Positions 26,322-33,556 of a stretch of DNA of 64,000 nucleotides are shown piece after piece (position 1 is the stretch's first letter; the number at the start of each line of letters is the position of its first letter). Source of the DNA: Streptomyces formicae (lineage in GTDB: Bacteria > Actinomycetota > Actinomycetes > Streptomycetales > Streptomycetaceae); the NCBI RefSeq assembly GCF_022647665.1, contig NZ_CP071872.1:6262001-6326000 (forward strand), in the 5' to 3' direction. The translations under genes were made by a program, and so were the position numbers. Below the pieces are notes generated by a model that did not search any database, was not told where the DNA came from, and saw only the letters and a program-made list of their open reading frames with translations.

Positions 26322-27096
26322 TTCGCAGCTCCGGTGTGCTGTGGCGTGGGATGGCGTCATGGACCTGGCCGAGCAGGAACCCGAGCAGGCGCTCGAGTAG
26401 TTCGCGCGGACGCTCGATCGTGACGAAATGGCCGCTGTCCAGCCATGTGGTCCGCGCTCGGGGGACGGCGCTGGCAATCATGCGTGTGTGAGCAGGGGTG
26501 GCGAGATAGTCCTGTGCCAGCCCGATCACCAGGGTGCGAGCCTGAATCCGTAGTAGATCCGGCAGGATGTCGACCGCCAATGCCAAGTCGAAATGGTCAC
26601 GGCTGTTCGGCGGCGCGGTGAGGGCGGCGGCCAGCTGAGGCATCAGTGCACGACGACGGTTCAGGTAGTCCGCGCCGAACGATACGAGCAGTGCGAAGTC
26701 GGCGAGCGCGTCCGGTGGTCCGTCGAGCAGGCGCCGCAGCAGGCCGATCGTCAGTCGCACGCGAGAGTCGGAACTGCTGAAACCGCCGACGAGGGCTAGT
26801 GCACCCACACGGTGCGGGTGGCGAACTGCGACGCGGACCGCGAGGGCACAGCCAAGAGAGACAGCGGCGAGGTCGAACCGTTGCAGGCCCGTTTGATCGA
26901 CGGTGGCGGCCAGTTGGTCGGCGACCTGATCCAAGCCCGATGAGTCCGTACAACCCCCTGGGATCTCGGCCAGCACGACGGTGAACCGTTCCGCTAGGTC
27001 TCGACTGAAGGGGCCCCAGCAAGCCTGGGCGGTAGTGGCACCTCCGGCGACCAACACGAGGCCCGGCCCTGTACCGAAGATCTGATGCGGACGCAT
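26311..27096 (-). CDS. alpha/beta hydrolase (candidate releasing thioesterase)
   Basis: A 261-aa alpha/beta-fold protein. The nucleophile elbow is AAVSLGC (Ser at about residue 80, first Gly of GxSxG replaced by Ala), preceded by an oxyanion-hole stretch LVLVAGGATTAQACWG. The catalytic His is in DSGHFVTIERP. In this operon it could free the finished acyl chain from the carrier protein, but esterase or proofreading roles are equally open. The ATG at 27096 is 2 bp after the SDR stop. Confidence 0.85.
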   Translation of the reverse strand: MRPHQIFGTGPGLVLVAGGATTAQACWGPFSRDLAERFTVVLAEIPGGCTDSSGLDQVADQLAATVDQTGLQRFDLAAVSLGCALAVRVAVRHPHRVGALALVGGFSSSDSRVRLTIGLLRRLLDGPPDALADFALLVSFGADYLNRRRALMPQLAAALTAPPNSRDHFDLALAVDILPDLLRIQARTLVIGLAQDYLATPAHTRMIASAVPRARTTWLDSGHFVTIERPRELLERLLGFLLGQVHDAIPRHSTPELRNDR

Positions 27097-27098
27097 GG

Positions 27099-27803
27099 TC
27101 AGCCCCCCAGGCCGAGGCCTGCGTCGACCGGGATCACCGCACCGGTCACATAGCGGGTACCGTCTTCGGCCAGCCAAACCACTGCGGAAGCGATCTCCTC
27201 CGGCGTTGCGAAGCGCCCGAGAAATGTCCGGCTTACCAGCTGCTCACGGCGCTCGGCGGACAGCCCCTTCACCATGTCCGTCTCCACAAGCCCGGGCGCG
27301 ACCACATTCGCGGTTACGCCGTAGGGGCCCAACTCGCGGGCGATGGACCGGGCGAACCCGACCAGGCCTGCCTTGGCGGCCGCGTAGTTGCCTGCACTAC
27401 GCGCCCCGACTCGACCCAGCACCGAGGAAATGAAGATCATCCGACCTTGGCGGCTGCGCACCATGGGCCGGGCCGCCCGGGACGCGACCCGGAACGCGCC
27501 GACGAGGTTCACATCGAGGACATCGGTGAACTGTTCATCGGTCATGCTCACGACAGACGCCTCGTCGATGGCCCCGGCGTTCGACACGAGTACCTGGACC
27601 GGGCCGTGTGCCTGCTCGAGTTCCGTGAACGCCGCATCGATCTGATCCCTGTCGGTTACGTCGCACTTGACGCCCAGCAGCCCGTCCGGGATCGCGGAGC
27701 CGCGGTGGGTGACCGCGACCTTGTCGCCTCGCTCGGCGAACGCCCGAGCCACGGCGAGCCCGATCCCCCTGTTTCCTCCTGTGACCAGGATCAGCCGACT
27801 CAT
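27099..27803 (-). CDS. FabG-like ketoreductase (SDR)
   Basis: A 234-aa classical SDR: TGGNRGIGLAVARAF cofactor loop at the N-terminus, VLVSNAGAIDEASV near residue 80, catalytic NYAAAKAG (YxxxK) near 145, and the C-terminal GRFATPEEIASAVVWLAEDG typical of FabG ketoacyl-ACP reductases. It probably reduces the beta-keto group formed by the stand-alone ketosynthase. The ATG at 27803 follows GGAGGG and starts 1 bp past the ECH2 stop. Confidence 0.92.
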   Translation of the reverse strand: MSRLILVTGGNRGIGLAVARAFAERGDKVAVTHRGSAIPDGLLGVKCDVTDRDQIDAAFTELEQAHGPVQVLVSNAGAIDEASVVSMTDEQFTDVLDVNLVGAFRVASRAARPMVRSRQGRMIFISSVLGRVGARSAGNYAAAKAGLVGFARSIARELGPYGVTANVVAPGLVETDMVKGLSAERREQLVSRTFLGRFATPEEIASAVVWLAEDGTRYVTGAVIPVDAGLGLGG

Positions 27804-27804
27804 C

Positions 27805-28581
27805 TCAGACCCTCCTCTCGACGGCACCCATGAACGAGGGGGCCGGGTGGTTTTCGGCGATCTGCCGCTTACCCTCGGCTGATCGGATCGTTGCGTCATG
27901 TCCGGGTCGTTCCAGCTGCATCGCGGCCAGCGCAGCGGTTCTGGTCTCGTTGGCCGTTTGCCGCTTGAACAACTCCAGCGTGCGGCGGGGAGCCACAGCG
28001 ATACGCTCGGCTGTGGCCAGCGCGCAGGCCTGGACCCGATCGTGTCGCGTCACGGCGACCCCGGCGCCTCGTCTGCCGAGCTCCGCGCCACGATATTTCC
28101 GGCTGGTCAGCAGCATCTCCATGCCGAGGGACCGGCCCAGCCTTTCCGGCACGATGAAAGTGCCGCCCAGCGAAGGGGTGAATCCGAGCCCAAGGAAGGG
28201 GACGCCGTAAAGGGAACGCTCGCTGAGCACCGCGACGTCGCAGTAGAGGGCCAGGTACAGGCCGCCGCCGATCGCGTGGCCTTGTGCAGCGGCGACAACC
28301 GGAACCGGGCAGTTCAGTGGCGCGTGCACGAGCTCAAGGCCGGCATCGGTTGTCTCGGCCCCGCTCGCCGACAGCAGCACCTCGCTGGGCGCGCCCGCAG
28401 AGTAGACGCTCGGGAGTCCCTCGAGGACCACGGCCCTGACCCGCCGGTCGGACGCAGCGGCTTGGAACGCCTCGAGCAGTTCTTCTTTCAGCCGGACGGT
28501 GATGTAGTTACCAGCAGGATCCATCATTTTGATCACGGCGAGCGGCGGCTCGATGTGAAGCCTGACCAGTTTCATGTCCAT
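27805..28581 (-). CDS. ECH2-type enoyl-CoA hydratase homologue (PksI-like decarboxylase)
   Basis: A 258-aa crotonase-fold protein matching PksI/ECH2 enzymes. It has the LNCPVPVVAAAQGHAIGGGL oxyanion segment (near residue 95), then GLGFTPSLGGTFIVPERLG and RKYRGAELGRRG. ECH2 decarboxylates the dehydrated glutaconyl-type intermediate to set the position of the double bond at the beta-methyl branch. It overlaps the 3' end of ECH1 by 10 bp. Confidence 0.92.
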   Translation of the reverse strand: MDMKLVRLHIEPPLAVIKMMDPAGNYITVRLKEELLEAFQAAASDRRVRAVVLEGLPSVYSAGAPSEVLLSASGAETTDAGLELVHAPLNCPVPVVAAAQGHAIGGGLYLALYCDVAVLSERSLYGVPFLGLGFTPSLGGTFIVPERLGRSLGMEMLLTSRKYRGAELGRRGAGVAVTRHDRVQACALATAERIAVAPRRTLELFKRQTANETRTAALAAMQLERPGHDATIRSAEGKRQIAENHPAPSFMGAVERRV

Positions 28582-29303
28582 GTTGGGTACCCCTGGTGGC
28601 GTAGGCGTCCGATCCGGGCGCGCACGGCGGGATCGCCCAGACGGTCTCTCAGCAGTGCGACGCCAGCTGGATCGACGGCGACTGGATGCAGGGTGTAGTG
28701 GTAGGCCTTGAGCGCGCGGATGGCGTCCGGGTCGGCCCGCCGCAGCCGCTGCAGGCAGGCTCGCAGGGCCTGCTGGGTGTCAACGGCTTCCTCGTCGGCC
28801 AGTCCGGTCTGTACCGCGCCGGCAGCGTCCAGGCGCTCGGACGTGAGCATCATGCGTAGGGCCGGGTGAGCGCCGACCCTGCGCACGACGAACGGCAGGA
28901 TGATCGCGGGAACGAGGCCGAGCAGGGTTTCGGTGAAACGGAACGAGGCGCTGCTTCCGGCGATCACCAGGTCGCACGCGGCCGCCAACCCGACCCCGCC
29001 GCCCAAGGCAGGGCCGTCGACCACCGCGATGGTGACCAGCGGCGAGGCCACCAGGCGCTCCAACAAGCGCCAGGGCAGCGGGAAGTCGTCAACCAGCCAT
29101 CGGGTGGACAAGTCTGTGAGATCAAGGCCTGAGCAGAACACCTTGCCTTCCCCACCGATCACGAAGGCCCGGCAGTCCGGCGTCGTCTCGGCTTCGTCGA
29201 GCGCGGTCATGAGAGCAGTAAGCGTCCGGGTGTTCAGGCTGTTGCCGGCCTGAGGCGCATCCAGGTCGGCTCTGACGTGGCCCGGCTGCTGGTGCAGCCT
29301 CAT
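28572..29303 (-). CDS. ECH1-type enoyl-CoA hydratase homologue (PksH-like dehydratase)
   Basis: A 243-aa crotonase homologue resembling PksH/ECH1. It shows DAPQAGNSLNTRTLTALM, AFVIGGEGKVFCSGLD, PLVTIAVVDGPALGGGVGLA, and LGLVPAIILPFVVRRVG. ECH1 removes water from the 3-hydroxy-3-methylglutaryl-like ACP intermediate made by HMGS. The ATG overlaps the HMGS stop (ATGA), so stoichiometric translation is likely. The assignment as ECH1 rests on the FRFTETLLGLVPA-type segment, which PksH shares and PksI lacks. Confidence 0.92.
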   Translation of the reverse strand: MRLHQQPGHVRADLDAPQAGNSLNTRTLTALMTALDEAETTPDCRAFVIGGEGKVFCSGLDLTDLSTRWLVDDFPLPWRLLERLVASPLVTIAVVDGPALGGGVGLAAACDLVIAGSSASFRFTETLLGLVPAIILPFVVRRVGAHPALRMMLTSERLDAAGAVQTGLADEEAVDTQQALRACLQRLRRADPDAIRALKAYHYTLHPVAVDPAGVALLRDRLGDPAVRARIGRLRHQGYPTWT

Positions 29304-30529
29304 CGCAGACCACCGATTTCGACGTAGGTGCGCTCATGGCCGGTGATGTCCTTCAGCATGATCAGCGGACGCCCCGCCGCCTCGGCCAGGCCGAATTTGT
29401 CGATGACCGTGAAGTCGGGTGCGAAGTCGGCAACACCGGAGTAGAGGCAGTCGGTACGATCACATACCTCGTCGTAGGCAGCGACGGACAGCGCGACGCG
29501 AGTGTCGATGACGTCTCCGACGGCACCGTTGACACCGGCTGAGGGCTGGAGCAGGTAGCTGCACAGCTCCGCCGAGCAACCGGACCCGTAGGAGAAGATC
29601 CCGATGCGTGTCTCTTGGGCGGCCGGTGCGCATTCGATGCTGCTGGCCAGAGCGAGGAGAGTCGTGCCCGCGTACAGGTTGCCAACGAGGGATGGGTACC
29701 TGATCGACGGTTCAACCCGTCGTGTGAAGTCGTCGTCGATGTCGCCGGGCGAGTAGGTACCGAAGCTGCGCAGCAGGGCACGGTGAGCGCCTTTGACTGC
29801 GCCAGGGAAGGGTGTGTGAAAGGCGAGTCGGTCGAATTCCCGGCCGGGTATACGGGACCGGTAATCCGCGAAAGCGCCCTTAAGGCATTCGATGTAGGAC
29901 ATCAGGGACAGCTGTGGATCCCAGATGTGGTCGACCGGCGTCGGCCGCCTCACGTCGGTGATGTCGTAGGAGTAGTAGCCTGCCGCGCCCAGTTCCGCTA
30001 CCGCGAGTCGAGGACGTCGGCTGACCAGGACGGCCACGGCCCCGGCACCTTGGCTCGGCTCGGCCGAGGTATAGCGGCCCAGCCGGGGCACGTCCACACC
30101 TATGACGAGTGCCTTTGCATCTTGGCGACAGGCGACCGCGATCTGTGCGACAGCAGCTTGGAGTGCGGCCACGCCGGCGTAGCAGGCCTGTTTGACTTCA
30201 AACAGCCGGCAGGTCCGAGGCAGGCCCAGAAGCTGATGGACCCACGTGCTCACCGCCTTGGACAGGTCGAGCCCGGACTCGGTGCCGACGACCAGCAGCT
30301 CGATCGCATCTCGGTGTTCACTGCTGAGCCGGTCCAGGATGGGGCGGGCGGCGTTGACCGCGAAACTCACGACATCTTCGCACGGCAGCGCGACCGACTT
30401 GGCCCTCATCATGAGATTGCGCATTCGGTCGATAGGCATGCCGCGCGCGGTGGCAAGTTCGGCGACCTTGATCTGGGCCAGCCCGCAGTAGGCGGCGAGA
30501 TCATCGATTCCAACAGCGGACCCGGTCAT
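29300..30529 (-). CDS. HMG-CoA-synthase homologue of the beta-branching type (PksG-like)
   Basis: A 409-aa HMGS-family protein with the full catalytic set: Glu84 in VVGTESGLD, nucleophile Cys116 in EVKQACYAGVAAL, and His238 in FHTPFPGAVKGAH. It condenses acetyl carried by the donor ACP onto the beta-keto group of the acceptor ACP-bound chain. The dimer-interface region GNLYAGTTLLALAS is also present. Length and motifs fit PksG/CurD-type polyketide enzymes more than mevalonate-pathway HMGS, and the neighbours confirm it. Confidence 0.95.
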   Translation of the reverse strand: MTGSAVGIDDLAAYCGLAQIKVAELATARGMPIDRMRNLMMRAKSVALPCEDVVSFAVNAARPILDRLSSEHRDAIELLVVGTESGLDLSKAVSTWVHQLLGLPRTCRLFEVKQACYAGVAALQAAVAQIAVACRQDAKALVIGVDVPRLGRYTSAEPSQGAGAVAVLVSRRPRLAVAELGAAGYYSYDITDVRRPTPVDHIWDPQLSLMSYIECLKGAFADYRSRIPGREFDRLAFHTPFPGAVKGAHRALLRSFGTYSPGDIDDDFTRRVEPSIRYPSLVGNLYAGTTLLALASSIECAPAAQETRIGIFSYGSGCSAELCSYLLQPSAGVNGAVGDVIDTRVALSVAAYDEVCDRTDCLYSGVADFAPDFTVIDKFGLAEAAGRPLIMLKDITGHERTYVEIGGLR

Positions 30530-31800
30530 TGTTGATCACCCGTTCGTCCGAGGATGAGCGAAGCGTTGATCCCGCTGAAGGCGAAGCTGTTGGTGAGCGC
30601 CGTCCGGACTGGGGCGGATTCGGCGTCCTGGGCCACGAACTTGAGTTCGTCGGTCAGCGGGTGAGTCAGCCATGGATTGGCATGGCGGAACCGGCCAGCC
30701 ATCTGAACGATCACTGCGATCGCCTCGATGAGACCCGCAGCCGATAGGCAGTGGCCGGTGAGTGCCTTGGTCGCGTTGACGCCTGCCCACCGGCCGATGA
30801 CCTCCGCCAGGGCGCTGGCTTCGGCCTCGTCGCCCATGTTCGAGCCGGTGGCGTGTGCGTTGACGTAGTCGATGTCAGTCGGCTCCAGCCGGGCCGAGAC
30901 GAGTGCGGCGCGCATGGCGGCCGCTTGCCCCTCTCGGGCAGGCGCCGTTCCCCGCTTTCCGTCGAGTCGCTGGCCGTATCCGAGGACCTCGGCGAGCGGC
31001 TCAGCGCCTCGCCGCGTCGCGGTGTCCGCGGCTTCAAGCACGACAGCCGCCGCGCCCTGGCCATAGGTGAATCCGGAGCGTTCCTTGTCGAATGGGCGGC
31101 AGGCCCGCTCAGGTACGAGCCGCCGGTCGGCGGCCATCGCTCCGCTGCGCTGAAAGGCGAGCAGCTCGACCTCCGACAACTCCATGACTGGTGCCACGAC
31201 GAGACAGCGGTCAGTGAATCTCCCGGAGATGAGCCTTGCCGCGTGGATGATGGCGACCGTGCCACTTGCGGAAGCCGCGCCCACCGTGCAGCCCTCGCCC
31301 AGCGCGCCGACCACCTGGCTCACCGCTCCGACGGTGTCGGTATCCAGGAAATCGATGACATGGCTGGCCCGGACGGCATCGGGGCCAGCCATGTGGGCGC
31401 GGACTGCACGGCTCTGGTAAGCCATCGGCAGGTTGTTGCCGGCCACCATCACGGCCAGCGCGGCTCGCGCCTGCGCATCCAGGCCGGCGTCACGGACCGC
31501 GGACAAAGCGACGCAAGCAGCGCTCTGGACCGGCAGCGTCGCCCGGCCGGTTACGGTGCGCAACAGCGAGGTCGCTGCTGGATCGTCGGCCAGATGCCGC
31601 TCCGCCCAGCCCTGGACGTTGAAATCGGTGAGCAAGGCTGCCGCCGTCAGAAGGCCGCCTGACAGAGGGACTGCCGTCATCCGGATGTGGCCTGCCCGCA
31701 GGGCCCTGTCCAATTCCGCGGGGGTTTCCGCGAGTGGATGCAGGATCGCCACACCGGTGACGACGATCCCCCGCTCGCGTGGGCTGGGTGGCGCCGCCAT
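30526..31800 (-). CDS. decarboxylating ketosynthase with Ser in place of the active Cys (PksF-like)
   Basis: A 424-aa KAS-II-like protein whose nucleophile position is Ser177 (GAASASG, where condensing enzymes have TACSSG); the paired His residues His316 (NAHATGS) and His350 (LTGHCLSAAG) remain. This Cys-to-Ser change is the hallmark of the KS that decarboxylates malonyl-ACP to acetyl-ACP in beta-branching cassettes. The ATG overlaps the donor-ACP stop as TGATG, and the stop overlaps HMGS by 4 bp. Confidence 0.94.
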   Translation of the reverse strand: MAAPPSPRERGIVVTGVAILHPLAETPAELDRALRAGHIRMTAVPLSGGLLTAAALLTDFNVQGWAERHLADDPAATSLLRTVTGRATLPVQSAACVALSAVRDAGLDAQARAALAVMVAGNNLPMAYQSRAVRAHMAGPDAVRASHVIDFLDTDTVGAVSQVVGALGEGCTVGAASASGTVAIIHAARLISGRFTDRCLVVAPVMELSEVELLAFQRSGAMAADRRLVPERACRPFDKERSGFTYGQGAAAVVLEAADTATRRGAEPLAEVLGYGQRLDGKRGTAPAREGQAAAMRAALVSARLEPTDIDYVNAHATGSNMGDEAEASALAEVIGRWAGVNATKALTGHCLSAAGLIEAIAVIVQMAGRFRHANPWLTHPLTDELKFVAQDAESAPVRTALTNSFAFSGINASLILGRTGDQQ

Positions 31801-32063
31801 CAGTGCCGCCGCTCGTGGGCGCGGACGATTTCGATCAGTTGTCCGATGGTACGAGCGGCCGCGACCCGCTCGATGGGGAGTTTCGCCCCGAGTTCAACTT
31901 CCAGGTTCAGGACGAGGTCCACGCGGTCGAGCGAGTTGGCGCCTAGCGCAATCAGGTCCGAGTGCGGATCGAGCTCGGAATCGGACAGCTCGGGCAGTAC
32001 GCTGAGGACCGCCCGTCGGACCATCTCGGTCGCGTCATGTGTCTGCGGTGAGGCCGGGGTCAT
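31800..32063 (-). CDS. acyl carrier protein, probable acetyl-donor ACP
   Basis: An 87-aa ACP with the phosphopantetheine Ser at residue 44 in LGANSLDRVDL. The GANS(L/V)DR form is that of AcpK-like donor ACPs in HCS cassettes, and the gene lies directly before the decarboxylating KS. It should carry malonyl, then acetyl, for HMGS. It overlaps the second ACP gene by 4 bp. Confidence 0.93.
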   Translation of the reverse strand: MTPASPQTHDATEMVRRAVLSVLPELSDSELDPHSDLIALGANSLDRVDLVLNLEVELGAKLPIERVAAARTIGQLIEIVRAHERRH

Positions 32064-32317
32064 GATGTCACCTCGTCCGACGCGGACTGGTTGGCGACAA
32101 ACGCCGTGAGAGTCTCAAGTGTGGAATGCTCGTAGAGGATCTCGGCGCTATTAGCGAGTCCGAACTTCTTGTTCAATGCGTCGATGAACTCCACCCCGAG
32201 AATGGAGTCCAAGCCGAGGTCCGCGAAGGAATCCCCGTCGCCGATCTCGTCCGGCTCGCAGTAGAGCGTGGAAGCGAGTTCGGCCCGCAGGACCTCTTTG
32301 GTTTCGGCATGCGTCAT
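32060..32317 (-). CDS. acyl carrier protein, probable chain-carrying (acceptor) ACP
   Basis: An 85-aa ACP with its carrier Ser at residue 38 in the PKS-type motif DLGLDSILGVEF. It differs clearly from the GANSL donor ACP, so it probably carries the growing chain that is condensed, branched and reduced. GAAGGGAAC precedes the ATG. The 36-bp gap to the dehydrogenase gene is one of the largest within the operon. Confidence 0.93.
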   Translation of the reverse strand: MTHAETKEVLRAELASTLYCEPDEIGDGDSFADLGLDSILGVEFIDALNKKFGLANSAEILYEHSTLETLTAFVANQSASDEVTS

Positions 32318-32353
32318 GGAACTGTTCCCTTCACGGGTGGATTGAATGGACGG

Positions 32354-33526
32354 TTATCCAGCAGCTACGCGGCGCCGGTTGTCCGCAGGGAGAACGCAGC
32401 GCGAGAAGAGTAGGTCGCGAGTGACGTCATCCCCGCCTTCAACCAGGGCCACCGATCTAATATCCCTGACGAGCTTTCCGATAAGGTGGCCCTCGGTATA
32501 GCCGAGTCCGCCGAACATTTGCGAGCCGATCGTGGCGACTTCCCAGCCCGCCTGGCCGCAGTACATTTTTGCGGCAAGGGCAGACTTCAGCATCCCACCC
32601 TGGAAAAGCGCCTTCGCCGGGTCGGGCGCCGAACACAGGTCATCGAATTGCACAGCGGCCGACTTACATTGATTGGCCATTACATCGATCAACATTTCAA
32701 TCTGGCCGATTTTCGAAGTGAAGACGGCATTGTCGATCAGGAGGCTGCCTTTGAGCTCTTTGGTCCGCGCGTAGTCCATGGAGATGTCGCGGATCCTGCG
32801 CGACATACCGATCGCGCAGGCCGCGATCAGGATCCGGCTGGCGTTCAGGCCGGCTTCGAGCAACCGCAGGCCGTTGCCAGGGATGATGTTTGCCGCAGGA
32901 ACCTTGCAGTCCGTTAAATTGACGCGGTAGAGGCCGGTGCCACGCAGGCCGTTGGTCTCCCAGCGTTTAATGACGTCGATTCCGGGGGTGTCGCGGGGCA
33001 CGACCACCAGGCGGACGGTGGAACCCCCCTCAGTCGGCCGAGCCGCCACGACGAGAAAATCTGCATAGGCGGAGTTCTGGGACAAGAACTTCTGGCCGTT
33101 GAGCGTCACGTGGTCATTCTTGATTGAGAATGACGTCTGAATTCGGCCAAGCTCGCTTCCTGCAGCCTGTTCGCTTACCAGCGTAGCGCAGAAACCACCC
33201 GTCCGTGCCATGGGCCCGAGAAAGCTCTCCGCAACCGACCGGTTCCCGAAGAAATGGAGGATGTCGGCACCCAGGATTGATATGAAAGAAGAGGAAGCGA
33301 ATCCAGCGTCACCATAGGCCAGTTCCGCGACCACGTCGACGCTTTCCTCCAGCGAAGCTCCCAAAGTTCCATAGTCACGGGGCAGCCACCAATTGGCCAA
33401 CCCCTCGTCGCGTAGCACATGCGACGCCTTGACAGGAACCTCGGGCCGACCATCAAAGAATCGCTCATTTCCCACCAGCTCGGCGCCGACGAAATCTCTG
33501 ATCCTGTCAACCAGTGACCGCTCCAC
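32354..33526 (-). CDS. acyl-CoA (or acyl-ACP) dehydrogenase
   Basis: A 390-aa FAD-dependent acyl-CoA dehydrogenase. It has flavin and substrate motifs FCATLVSEQAAGSELGRIQT (near 115), GGLGYTEGHLIGKLVRDI (near 340) and catalytic Glu at about 363 in ALVEGGDD. Inside this cluster it could introduce an alpha,beta double bond on an ACP- or CoA-bound acyl group, giving a starter or oxidising the product. The GTG start has GGAGG nine bases upstream. Leu204 is a TTA codon. Base composition is visibly more A/T-rich than flanking chromosomal genes. Confidence 0.93.
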   Translation of the reverse strand: MERSLVDRIRDFVGAELVGNERFFDGRPEVPVKASHVLRDEGLANWWLPRDYGTLGASLEESVDVVAELAYGDAGFASSSFISILGADILHFFGNRSVAESFLGPMARTGGFCATLVSEQAAGSELGRIQTSFSIKNDHVTLNGQKFLSQNSAYADFLVVAARPTEGGSTVRLVVVPRDTPGIDVIKRWETNGLRGTGLYRVNLTDCKVPAANIIPGNGLRLLEAGLNASRILIAACAIGMSRRIRDISMDYARTKELKGSLLIDNAVFTSKIGQIEMLIDVMANQCKSAAVQFDDLCSAPDPAKALFQGGMLKSALAAKMYCGQAGWEVATIGSQMFGGLGYTEGHLIGKLVRDIRSVALVEGGDDVTRDLLFSRCVLPADNRRRVAAG

Positions 33527-33556
33527 TGAGGCTCACCTCCTCGTTGTTGGAATATG

